The notes beneath the pieces were generated by a model. That model was not told where the DNA came from and did not search any database. It worked only from the letters and a program-made list of their open reading frames with translations. Positions 1 through 6,992 of a stretch of DNA of 64,000 bases are shown here, piece after piece (the stretch's first letter is position 1; every line of letters begins with the position of its first letter). The position numbers and the translations under genes are program-made. This stretch comes from Mesorhizobium sp. SOD10 (GTDB taxonomy: Bacteria > Pseudomonadota > Alphaproteobacteria > Rhizobiales > Rhizobiaceae), in the NCBI GenBank assembly GCA_000824805.1, contig CCNA01000001.1:1-64000 (forward strand). The letters are read 5' to 3'.

Positions 1-18
1 TTTCCGTCCGGAATTGCG
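1..18. repeat. Edge of a RIME-like intergenic repeat
   Basis: The first 18 bases are identical to 47208-47225, which lie inside a palindromic intergenic mosaic upstream of the aldehyde dehydrogenase gene. This is probably the end of a RIME-type element that continues to the left of the window. Confidence 0.5.
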
Positions 19-33
19 CCGCTACAAAAGCGC

Positions 34-486
34 TTAGAAAGCCTTGCCGATGCGCGCGTCGACCGAGTGGCGGTTGCCGCCGCGGATCACGAAAAAGGCG
101 AGGATCGCAGTCCAAAGCAGCGACTTTTCCGCGCCCGAAAAACCCTGGCCCATGGTCACCCAATGGAACCACACGGTGACCAGAAGCACGATCAGGCCGG
201 CGAAGGCGGCAGGGCGGGTGAAAAGGCCAAGCGCGATCAGGATGCCGCCTAAGAACTCGGTGCAGGCAAGCAGCGGCGACCAGAAGACGCCGGGATAGAA
301 GCCGAGCCCCTCGACCATTTCCGTGGCGCCGAACGGATTGACGATCTTTTGCGAGCCATGGATGGCCAGGAAGCCGCCGGCGACAGCGCGCAGCAGGGTT
401 TCGCCGGCATCATGCAATGCCGAATAGAGGCGGCCAAGCGCTGGAATGATCAGCTTTGCGCGGGGGGCGTGGGTGGTCGCGGACAT
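34..486 (-). CDS. DoxX family membrane protein
   Basis: This is a 150-residue small integral membrane protein with about four hydrophobic segments. The pattern of a first helix followed by a short loop (AVAGGFLAIHGSQKI), a Gly-Phe-Tyr-Pro segment, and later helices is typical of the DoxX family, whose members are linked to redox or thiol-stress functions at the inner membrane. The exact role is unknown. I start at position 486 because an AGGAG ribosome-binding site lies just upstream; an in-frame start 17 codons earlier lacks one. The gene is monocistronic as far as visible. A tandem GTTAAC palindrome lies about 55 bp upstream and may be its operator. Confidence 0.8.
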   Translation of the reverse strand: MSATTHAPRAKLIIPALGRLYSALHDAGETLLRAVAGGFLAIHGSQKIVNPFGATEMVEGLGFYPGVFWSPLLACTEFLGGILIALGLFTRPAAFAGLIVLLVTVWFHWVTMGQGFSGAEKSLLWTAILAFFVIRGGNRHSVDARIGKAF

Positions 487-540
487 CGTAGCTCCTGTTT
501 GTGGCAATACCCGCAGACGCCCGACGGTTCCGGGCAAGTC

Positions 541-560
541 AAGTTAACAAAAGTTAACTT
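541..560. promoter_or_regulatory. Tandem GTTAAC palindromes, candidate operator
   Basis: The octamer AAGTTAAC occurs twice with a 10-bp period, and the second copy extends into the perfect palindrome AAGTTAACTT. The site lies 55 bp upstream of the DoxX start, in a locally AT-rich patch. One-turn spacing suits a dimeric or cooperative repressor. The binding protein is unknown. Confidence 0.35.
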
Positions 561-598
561 TTGCGTTCATGTTTGTGGCGAAACGATGCGAAACGCAG

Positions 599-625
599 AA
601 AACCCCGCCGAAGCGGGGTTTTCCG
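599..625. terminator. Bidirectional hairpin terminator
   Basis: The arms AAAACCCCGC and GCGGGGTTTT flank a CGAA loop, giving a GC-rich stem bordered by A and T tracts. It lies about 200 bp past the stop of the minus-strand dehydrogenase gene (825-1826), whose transcript it probably ends. It also insulates the DoxX promoter. Confidence 0.7.
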
Positions 626-720
626 GGCAGCGTCCAGCCGAAACAGGGTCCAACGAGGCGGCCTGACCTGAGACGGTATCAAGGTGGGGTGAAGCAAGCA
701 CGCCCGCCCCCGCCCTGAAC

Positions 721-765
721 GTCCGGCGAACCGCGAGCCGGACGAAGCACCAAAGCGGCTCGCGG
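721..765. other. Two overlapping, mutually exclusive hairpins
   Basis: GTCCGGC (721-727) can pair with GCCGGAC (737-743), or CCGCGAGCCG (731-740) can pair with CGGCTCGCGG (756-765). The two stems share bases, so only one can form. They lie in the 338-bp gene-free stretch 487-824, just past the dehydrogenase stop. I see no other gene there. Confidence 0.4.
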
Positions 766-824
766 CGTGGGGTGCCGGATATGGGTGGCGTCAGGCGGGG
801 AAAAGGTTCAACAGCGCGGCAAAC

Positions 825-1826
825 TCAGGCCGAATAACGCTCGGCGAATTCCGAAATGCGCTGCACGACCGCCCTGGACGTGGTGATGCCGCGCGCCTTG
901 GCCTTCTCCGCGGCCTCGGCGCGGGAGCGGCCGGGAATATGCACGCCATAGCGCCGCCGCAGCCGGTCGAGCTGCTCCTTCATGCGCTGCTCGAAATCCG
1001 GGTCGAGCAGTTTTGGCTCGATGGCCAGAACGAAAAGGCCGGTGCCGGGGCTATCCGGCCCGCCGGTGAACCAGGGCGCGTCGAGCGACCAGTTGGCACC
1101 GGAAATGCCTGCGGCCAGCACCTCGACCATCAACGCGACATTGGCGCCGCGCTGGCCGCCGAAGGCAAGCATCGCGCCCTTCATGGCCGCCGCCGGGTCG
1201 GTCGTGGGATTGCCGCTGGCATCCAGCGCCCATCCTTCAGGTATCTTCCTGCCTTCCTCGGCCGCCTTGCGGATGTTGACGAAGGCAGTGGCGCTCGACG
1301 ATTGGTCGATGACCAGCGGCGGTCCGTCGGCGGCGGGCGAGGCGAAGGACATCGGATTGGTGCAATAGACCGGCTTGATCGACCCTGAGCCGGCCAGCAC
1401 CGCCGGCCCGTTGGTGGCGGCGAAGGAGACCAGCCCCTGTTCCGCCAGCCGGCCGGTGAAATAGCCGAGCGCGCCGCATGTATAGGCGTTCTTCTGCGAG
1501 AAGATCGAGACGCCGAACAGCTTCGCCGCCTTGACGAGGTCGTCGATCGTGCGGTCGAAGCCCGTATGGGCAAGCCCGCCGCGCGCGTCGGAGAGATAGA
1601 CGGCGAGCGCCGGCCGGGTGATTGCCGGCTCTGCATTGCCGTCGATGCGGCCGGCTTCGAGCGCCTCCAGATAATCGATGAAATGCGACAGCCCGACCGT
1701 CGACAGGCCTTCGGCCTCGGCGGCGATGATCGAGGCGGTCAGCGACTGCGCCGCCTCCTCATTAGCGCCGGCGCCGAGCGCCGCCATCCGGCATAGGCCT
1801 GTTGCCTGGTCGAGGGTGAGTTGCAT
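825..1826 (-). CDS. Ldh/malate-dehydrogenase-family NAD(P)-dependent oxidoreductase
   Basis: This 333-residue protein belongs to the sulfolactate/malate/ureidoglycolate dehydrogenase (Ldh_2) family, which is distinct from Rossmann lactate dehydrogenases. Family marks are the N-terminal helical segment (AEAEGLSTVGLSHF), the central GGLAHTGF and KNAYTCGALGYF regions, and the SFAATNGPAVLAGSGS and PWFTGGPDSPGTG segments. Members reduce 2-oxo acids or cyclic imines such as delta1-pyrroline-2-carboxylate and delta1-piperideine-2-carboxylate. It is the last gene of the minus-strand importer operon, 108 bp after the second permease. With a DDAH-like and an AruI-like gene nearby, a cyclic imine or guanidino 2-oxo acid is a reasonable substrate guess, but the substrate cannot be read from sequence. 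Confidence 0.75.
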   Translation of the reverse strand: MQLTLDQATGLCRMAALGAGANEEAAQSLTASIIAAEAEGLSTVGLSHFIDYLEALEAGRIDGNAEPAITRPALAVYLSDARGGLAHTGFDRTIDDLVKAAKLFGVSIFSQKNAYTCGALGYFTGRLAEQGLVSFAATNGPAVLAGSGSIKPVYCTNPMSFASPAADGPPLVIDQSSSATAFVNIRKAAEEGRKIPEGWALDASGNPTTDPAAAMKGAMLAFGGQRGANVALMVEVLAAGISGANWSLDAPWFTGGPDSPGTGLFVLAIEPKLLDPDFEQRMKEQLDRLRRRYGVHIPGRSRAEAAEKAKARGITTSRAVVQRISEFAERYSA

Positions 1827-1848
1827 GGTCGCTGTCCTAAGGGAGCAG

Positions 1849-1932
1849 GGGAGTAGGGGGAAATTGTGGAGCGAATAGCGGCTGGGGATGGAAATGTGAA
1901 TGCGGATCGTGGCTGAACACTCCCCTACTCCC
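1849..1932. other. Long-range inverted repeat in a gene gap
   Basis: GGGAGTAGGGG (1849-1859) is the exact reverse complement of CCCCTACTCCC (1922-1932). The arms span the gap between the permease and dehydrogenase genes with a 62-nt spacer. It could fold in the polycistronic mRNA and set a processing point. The function is inferred only. Confidence 0.3.
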
Positions 1933-1934
1933 TA

Positions 1935-2744
1935 CTACCCGATCTTGACCGGAATCCGCGCCTCGATCCGGCTGAAGACGAAGACCAGGATACCGGTGAT
2001 CGTCATATAGATCAGCGCCAGAAGCAGCAAAGGTTCATAGGTCAGGTAGGTGTCCTGGCGCACCTTGGAGGAGACGGCGAAGATGTCGATGACACTGATC
2101 GTCGCCACCAGCGGCGTCGATTTCAGCTGCAGCACCGTCTCGCCTGTCAGCGTCGGCAGCGCCCGGTAGAAGGCTTGCGGCAGCCAGATGCGGCGGAAGA
2201 TTTTCCAGCGACTCATGCCGAAGGCGCGGGCAGCCTCGAGTTGGCCTCTCGGCACACCGGCAAAGGCGCCGCGCATCACCTCGCCCTCATAGCCTGCGAA
2301 GGAAAAGGTCAGCGCCACCACGGCATAGGGCCAGGCCTGCCTGAGATACGGCCACAGCCAGGATTCGCGGATCCATGGATATTGCGGGAAGACCGAGCCG
2401 AGCCCGTAATAGAGCAGCCAGAGTTGCAACAGCAGCGGCGTTCCGCGGATGATGGTGCAGAAGGCTTTTGCCGGCGCCGAGAACCAGATCGGCCCGCTGG
2501 CCTGCGCGAGCCCGAGCGGCACGGCGAGCGCAAAGCCCAGCGCGCATGTGACGGCGAGGATCCAGAGCGTCCGCCATATGCCCATCAGGCCCATTTGCCA
2601 ATATTGCGGCAGCCATTCCCAGCGCATGAAAAAGGCTGCGCAGAGCACCAGCGCCAGCGCGATCAGGATGAGCACGATGCGGTGCGGTTTCAGCCAGATC
2701 GAGGCCCGAGCCGCCATGTTGATCGCGGTGGCTTCGGCCGACAT
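1935..2744 (-). CDS. Polar amino acid ABC transporter permease, HisM type
   Basis: This 269-residue inner-membrane permease has several hydrophobic helices and the conserved cytoplasmic EAA loop near residue 180 (GQLEAARAFGMSRWKIFRRIWLP) that docks the ATPase. Start 2744 overlaps the stop of the upstream permease by one base (TGATG), which implies translational coupling; an upstream in-frame extension of 74 codons is a non-coding shadow rich in Arg. It pairs with the permease at 2744-3454 to form the channel of a basic or polar amino acid importer. Length and loop fit the HisM/OccM subfamily. Confidence 0.88.
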   Translation of the reverse strand: MSAEATAINMAARASIWLKPHRIVLILIALALVLCAAFFMRWEWLPQYWQMGLMGIWRTLWILAVTCALGFALAVPLGLAQASGPIWFSAPAKAFCTIIRGTPLLLQLWLLYYGLGSVFPQYPWIRESWLWPYLRQAWPYAVVALTFSFAGYEGEVMRGAFAGVPRGQLEAARAFGMSRWKIFRRIWLPQAFYRALPTLTGETVLQLKSTPLVATISVIDIFAVSSKVRQDTYLTYEPLLLLALIYMTITGILVFVFSRIEARIPVKIG

Positions 2745-3454
2745 CAGCGCGCCTCCTTGACGGAGGGCATGCCGCGCCGCGACCAGACCTCGACGCGGCC
2801 GATGATCAGGTTGGAGAACAGCGTGAGCGCCAGATAAAGCGCGCCGGCGGCGAGATAGAAGAGCAGGTAGGCCTTGGTGACGCCGGCCGCCTGGCGCGTC
2901 GCCAGCGTCAGTTCGAAGAAGCCGACGACTGCAAGCAGCGCGGTGTCCTTGGTGGCGATCAGCCAAAGATTGGCCAGGCCGGGGATGGCGAAGGGCAGCA
3001 TGGCCGGCAGCGTGATGCGTCGCAGCATCAGGCCGGGCGGCATGCCGTAGGCACGGGCTGCCTCGATCTGGCCCTGCGGGATGGCGAGGATGGCGCCTCG
3101 GATGACTTCGGTCGAATAGGCGCCTTGGACGAAGCCCAGCACGAAAATGCCGGCCGCGAGCCCGCTGATGTCGACACGGCTGTAGCCCATTGCCGTCAGC
3201 ACCTGGTTGATGAGGTCGGTGCCGGCATAATAGAGCAGCAGGATCAGCACCAGTTCCGGCACCGCTCGCACGATGGTCGTATAGACCGCGAGCAGGTCGC
3301 GCGTCACCGGGCCGCCATAGAGCTTGCCGAAGGCGCCGGCGGTGCCGATCATGAGGCCGAGGCAGGTGGCGCCCACGGCGATCTCGATCGAATGCAGCAA
3401 GCCGACCAGCAGCGTGCCGCCCCAGCCGGGCGCCACGGGCGACAGGAGTTCCAT
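2744..3454 (-). CDS. Polar amino acid ABC transporter permease, HisQ type
   Basis: This 236-residue permease has an N-terminal periplasmic start, about five helices and the EAA motif (GQIEAARAYGMPPGLMLRRITLP). The segment TIVRAVPELVLILLLYY matches the RGTP/RAVPE region of HisQ/OccQ proteins. It follows the binding-protein gene after 148 bp that contain a strong hairpin, and is coupled to the next permease by a one-base overlap. It is probably for arginine, octopine/nopaline-like or related cationic compounds, given the family and neighbours. Confidence 0.88.
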   Translation of the reverse strand: MELLSPVAPGWGGTLLVGLLHSIEIAVGATCLGLMIGTAGAFGKLYGGPVTRDLLAVYTTIVRAVPELVLILLLYYAGTDLINQVLTAMGYSRVDISGLAAGIFVLGFVQGAYSTEVIRGAILAIPQGQIEAARAYGMPPGLMLRRITLPAMLPFAIPGLANLWLIATKDTALLAVVGFFELTLATRQAAGVTKAYLLFYLAAGALYLALTLFSNLIIGRVEVWSRRGMPSVKEAR

Positions 3455-3558
3455 GATGCCGGCCGCGGAGGCCGGAAGAAAGGCGTCGATCAGCTTCGCC
3501 CCCGGATAGCTGGCAAGCCGCCGATCATCGGGTCAGCGGCTGCATGCGTGGCAAGGTT

Positions 3559-3582
3559 GGGCATGGCGTTGGCGCCATGCCC
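3559..3582 (-). other. Stem-loop after a binding-protein gene
   Basis: Perfect 10-bp arms GGGCATGGCG and CGCCATGCCC enclose a TTGG loop. There is no T tract, so this looks like an RNA-stabilising or attenuating hairpin rather than a full terminator. It sits between the binding-protein gene and the first permease, where binding-protein mRNA is commonly made more abundant. Confidence 0.55.
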
Positions 3583-3602
3583 ACACTCATTCGCGAGAGG
3601 GC

Positions 3603-4400
3603 TCAGTTCGACTGCGTGGCGCCGCCATAGATGTCGAAGTCGAAATACTTCTTCGAGATCTCGTCATATTTGCCGTTGGCGCGGATCGCCTTGATGCCGG
3701 CGTTGAACTTTTCCTTGAGCGCGGTGTCTTCCTTGCGGATGCCGGCGCCGACGCCCGGTCCAAGCACCTCGTCGTCCGGGGCCACCATGCCCTTCAGGTC
3801 GCAGCAGGCCTTGCCTTGGTCGGTCTTGAGGAATTCGCCGAGCGCGATCGAATCGGCCTGCACCGCGTCGATGCGGCCGGCGGCCAGATCGTTGTTGGCT
3901 TCGTCCTGCGTCTGGTATTCCTTGATTTCCTGGGCGCCGGTGAAGTGCTTCTTCGCATAGACCGCATGCACCGTGGACACCTGGACGCCGATAACCTTGC
4001 CCTTGAGGTCGTCCGGCGTGGCGCCGAACTTCTGGTCCTTCGGCCCGATGATCGCGGTCGGGGTGTTATAGTACTTGTCCGAGAAGTCGATCGTCTTCTT
4101 GCGCTCGTCGGTGATCGACATCGAAGAGACGATGGCGTCGATCTTCTTGGTGGTCAGCGCCGGGATGATGCCATCCCAGGCAACCGGCGTGATGACGCAG
4201 TCGAGCTTCTCCTCGGCGCAGACGGCGTTGACGAAGTCGATCTCCCAGCCCACCCATTTGCCGGTGGCGTCGGGCGAGGTGAAGGGCGGATAGGGCTCGG
4301 CGGCGACGCCGATCTTCACCTGCTCGGCCTTGGCCACGCCACCCATCGCCGCGACGCCGAGAAGCAGCGCGGCGGCGAAGGTCTTGAGAACAGTCTTCAT
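3603..4400 (-). CDS. Periplasmic amino acid-binding protein (SBP_bac_3)
   Basis: This 265-residue protein has a Sec signal peptide with hydrophobic core FAAALLLGVAAMGGVAKA and probable cleavage at AKA-EQ near residue 25. The mature part follows the HisJ/ArgT/NocT fold: AAEPYPPFTSPDATGKWVGWEIDF, then ITPVAWDGIIPAL, then SMSITDERKKTIDFSDKYY, with the Arg and Asp positions used for the alpha-amino and carboxyl groups in this family. It should deliver ligand to the HisQM permease pair. The operon order is ATPase, binding protein, HisQ, HisM, dehydrogenase. The ligand is probably arginine or a related guanidino amino acid, inferred from the divergent catabolic genes. Confidence 0.88.
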   Translation of the reverse strand: MKTVLKTFAAALLLGVAAMGGVAKAEQVKIGVAAEPYPPFTSPDATGKWVGWEIDFVNAVCAEEKLDCVITPVAWDGIIPALTTKKIDAIVSSMSITDERKKTIDFSDKYYNTPTAIIGPKDQKFGATPDDLKGKVIGVQVSTVHAVYAKKHFTGAQEIKEYQTQDEANNDLAAGRIDAVQADSIALGEFLKTDQGKACCDLKGMVAPDDEVLGPGVGAGIRKEDTALKEKFNAGIKAIRANGKYDEISKKYFDFDIYGGATQSN

Positions 4401-4456
4401 TTCAGGACTCCCAGTTTGTTGTTGTTCCCGGTTTTCGCTCCGCTTGATGCCGGCTC

Positions 4457-5272
4457 CTAGCCGACATTGCGAAGGAATTGCTTGAGCCTTTCGGATTTAG
4501 GCGCGCCGAACAATTGTTCCGGCGGACCTTCCTCCTCGACCAACCCGTTGTAGAGATAAACGACATGCGTCGCGACCTCGCGGGCGAACTTCATTTCATG
4601 CGTCACCAGCACCATGGTGCGCCCCTCGCGCGCCAGGTCGCCGATCACCTTCAGCACCTCCCCGACCAGCTCGGGATCGAGCGCGGAGGTCGGCTCGTCG
4701 AACAGCATGACGCGCGGATTGATCGCCAGCGCCCGGGCGATCGCCGCGCGCTGCTGCTGCCCGCCGGACAGGAAGGCCGGATAGACATCGCGTTTCTCCG
4801 CCAGCCCTACGCGGGCAAGCAGCTTCTCGGCCTGGACAATCGCCTCGTCGCGCTTGACGCCCAGCACATGCACCGGAACCTCGATGACGTTCTCGATCAA
4901 GGTCATGTGGCTCCAGAGATTGAAATTCTGGAACACCATACCGAGCCTCGAGCGGATCCGCTCGATTTGCCTGCGGTCCGCCGGAACGGTGTGGCCGTGG
5001 CTGTCGGCCTTGAGCTTGATCTCCTCGCCATTGACGCGGATGATGCCGCTGGTCGGGTTTTCCAGGCAGTTGATGCAGCGCAGCAGCGTCGATTTGCCGG
5101 AGCCGGAGCCGCCGATGATGGCGACCACTTCGCCGTCGCGCGCCGACAGCGAAACGCCCTTCAGCACATGCAACTGGCCGAATTTCTTATGCAGGTTCTC
5201 GACATGGATGGCTTCGGCGGCGCTGCTTTGCGCCTTGCCGGATTGGACTGCGGCAGTATCCGCCACGCTCAC
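4457..5272 (-). CDS. Amino acid ABC transporter ATP-binding protein, HisP type
   Basis: This 271-residue ATPase has Walker A GGSGSGKST (about residues 54-62), the Q-loop in MVFQNFNLWSHMTLIENV, the signature LSGGQQQR, Walker B VMLFDEPTSALDPE and the switch His in LVTHEMKFA. The LWSHMT segment and the insertion with HTVPADRRQ are typical of HisP/OccP/NocP proteins. The first 20 residues are a non-conserved extension, so the true start may be slightly downstream. It is the first gene of the minus-strand operon and faces the DDAH-like gene across a 209-bp divergent control region. Confidence 0.9.
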   Translation of the reverse strand: MSVADTAAVQSGKAQSSAAEAIHVENLHKKFGQLHVLKGVSLSARDGEVVAIIGGSGSGKSTLLRCINCLENPTSGIIRVNGEEIKLKADSHGHTVPADRRQIERIRSRLGMVFQNFNLWSHMTLIENVIEVPVHVLGVKRDEAIVQAEKLLARVGLAEKRDVYPAFLSGGQQQRAAIARALAINPRVMLFDEPTSALDPELVGEVLKVIGDLAREGRTMVLVTHEMKFAREVATHVVYLYNGLVEEEGPPEQLFGAPKSERLKQFLRNVG

Positions 5273-5402
5273 CGGGCGACCTCTATACGGTCGAAGGCAG
5301 GTCGTCGAACGTCCATCCGGCTAATCAACATACGCTGTACTGCCCGCTCCAGACTTCAGCATGGACCCGACAGCGCGAGCCCGTCAATCCCGATCATTAC
5401 GG

Positions 5403-5427
5403 CACTTGCGGCGTTGTTGTGCAAGTG
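5403..5427. promoter_or_regulatory. Candidate operator in divergent control region
   Basis: CACTTGC and GCAAGTG form a perfect 7-bp inverted repeat with an 11-nt spacer, followed at once by TATAAAT. It lies between the divergent importer operon and the hydrolase-regulator-decarboxylase operon. The BetI-like regulator encoded at 6351 is the obvious candidate ligand-responsive binder, which is inference. Confidence 0.4.
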
Positions 5428-5481
5428 TATAAATAGCCTCTCATGAAATTTTTTCGATTTTTTTCAGCATAAAGGGCATCG

Positions 5482-6354
5482 ATGAGCGCTTTCGGATCAC
5501 AGTCCATGGCGGCGCCGCTGCGGCGTGTGCTGATGCGTTCGGCGGCCAACGCCATGCGCGATGCCGACAGGGCTGCCTGGCACTATGGCCCCGGGTTTAA
5601 CCCGGCGAAAGCAGCCGCGCAGCACGCGGCCCTTGCCGAGCTGGTGGCGGCTTCCGGTGCCGAGATCGAATGGATCGAGGACAAGGCCGACGGGCTTTCG
5701 GATTCGGTGTTCACGCATGACCCATCGCTGATGACCGACCGCGGCGCGCTGATCCTGTCCATGGGTAAGCCGTTGCGCGCCAAGGAGCCTTCGCTGCATG
5801 AAGAGACCTACAAAAGGCTGGGCATTCCGATCCTCGGCCGCGTCGAGGCGCCAGGCCAGGTCGAAGGCGGCGACTGTGTATGGCTGGATGCCCGGACGCT
5901 GGCGATCGGGCGCGGCGTGCGCACCAACCAGGAAGGCATCCAGCAGGTAGCCAACCTGCTGACGCCGCATGGCATTTCGGTCTACGGCTTCGACCTGCCG
6001 CTGTGGCAGGGCGAAGAGGCTTGCCTGCATCTGATGTCGGTGATCAGCCCGTTGGCCGACGACCTCGCGCTGGTCTATTCGCCGCTTCTGCCGGCGCCGT
6101 TCTACCAGATGCTGAAGGCGCGCGGCATCCGCCTGGTCGAAGGCGACGGCGAAGAGTTCGCCGCGTCGAACGGCCTTAGCCTGAACGTGCTGCCGACCAG
6201 CCCGTTGAAGGTCATTGCCGTGGCCGGCTTTCCCAAGACCAAAGCCGCGATGGAAGCCGCCGGCTGCATGGTCGAAATCTTCGAGGCGGACGCGCTCTGC
6301 ATCGCCTGCGAAGGCGGGCCGACATGCCTGACGCGGCCGATCCTGCGCCGATGA
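5482..6354 (+). CDS. Dimethylargininase/amidinotransferase-family hydrolase (DDAH-like)
   Basis: This 290-residue protein of the guanidino-group-modifying superfamily should hydrolyse the guanidine carbon of an arginine derivative to a ureido product, for example methylarginine to citrulline. Visible active-site elements are SDSVFTHDPS (about residues 73-82), EGGD (128-131), the catalytic His183 in ACLHLMSV, and nucleophile Cys282 in GGPTCLTRPI close to the C terminus. Length fits DDAH and related arginine-deiminase-like enzymes. It is first in a plus-strand operon with a TetR regulator that overlaps its stop (ATGA). The precise substrate is not determinable; arginine, dimethylarginine and related opines are candidates. 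Confidence 0.8.
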   Translation: MSAFGSQSMAAPLRRVLMRSAANAMRDADRAAWHYGPGFNPAKAAAQHAALAELVAASGAEIEWIEDKADGLSDSVFTHDPSLMTDRGALILSMGKPLRAKEPSLHEETYKRLGIPILGRVEAPGQVEGGDCVWLDARTLAIGRGVRTNQEGIQQVANLLTPHGISVYGFDLPLWQGEEACLHLMSVISPLADDLALVYSPLLPAPFYQMLKARGIRLVEGDGEEFAASNGLSLNVLPTSPLKVIAVAGFPKTKAAMEAAGCMVEIFEADALCIACEGGPTCLTRPILRR

Positions 6355-6992
6355 ATGCGCGCCGCAAGTTCCGCCGCGAGGGCGAGGAGCGGCGGCGGCA
6401 GGATCTGATCGACGCCACCCTGGACAGCGTGGCCGAACATGGCCTCGAGGGCGCCACCGTGCGCACCATCGCCTTGCGCGCCGGCGTCACCGCCGGGCTG
6501 ATCCGGCACTATTTCCCCGGCAAGGAAGATTTGCTGCAGGAAGCCTATGCGGCACTGATGGGCCGCATGACCGAGCAGGCGAAAGCGGCTTTGGTCATGG
6601 AAGATGCCTCGCCGCGCCAACGCCTTGCGGCTTTCGTCACCGCCAACCTCAACGCGCCGATCATCGACCAGCGGGTGTTCTCGCTCTGGGCGACCTTCAT
6701 CGGCCGCGCCGGCGCGGATCCGACGCTCGCCCGTGCGCACCGCGAAGGCTATCTCGGTTTTCGCAACGAGGTGGAAGCCGTCGTGGCCGAAGTTCTCGCC
6801 GCCGAACGGCGCAAGCCGGACGCGGCCGAGCTGCGCCACCATGCCATCGCCATTAACGCAATCATCGACGGGCTCTGGATCGAAGGCTGCCTGGCCGGCG
6901 AGATGTTCTCGCCTGGCGAATTGGCGGCGATCGGCATCAAAGCCATAGAGGCCGAGCTCGGCCTTGCGCCGGAACAGGGAGGAAATCAATGA
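6351..6992 (+). CDS. TetR/AcrR family regulator, BetI-like
   Basis: This 213-residue regulator has an N-terminal helix-turn-helix (GATVRTIALRAGVTAGLIRHYFPGKEDLLQEAY), followed by a helical ligand-binding domain. The IRHYFPGKEDLL segment and the C-terminal GLWIEGCL helix are BetI-like. I choose start 6351 because it forms an ATGA overlap with the upstream stop; an alternative ATG nine codons earlier would overlap more. The decarboxylase gene starts four bases before its stop, so all three genes are coupled. It probably controls this operon and perhaps the divergent importer through the inverted repeat at 5403. Confidence 0.85.
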   Translation: MNARRKFRREGEERRRQDLIDATLDSVAEHGLEGATVRTIALRAGVTAGLIRHYFPGKEDLLQEAYAALMGRMTEQAKAALVMEDASPRQRLAAFVTANLNAPIIDQRVFSLWATFIGRAGADPTLARAHREGYLGFRNEVEAVVAEVLAAERRKPDAAELRHHAIAINAIIDGLWIEGCLAGEMFSPGELAAIGIKAIEAELGLAPEQGGNQ

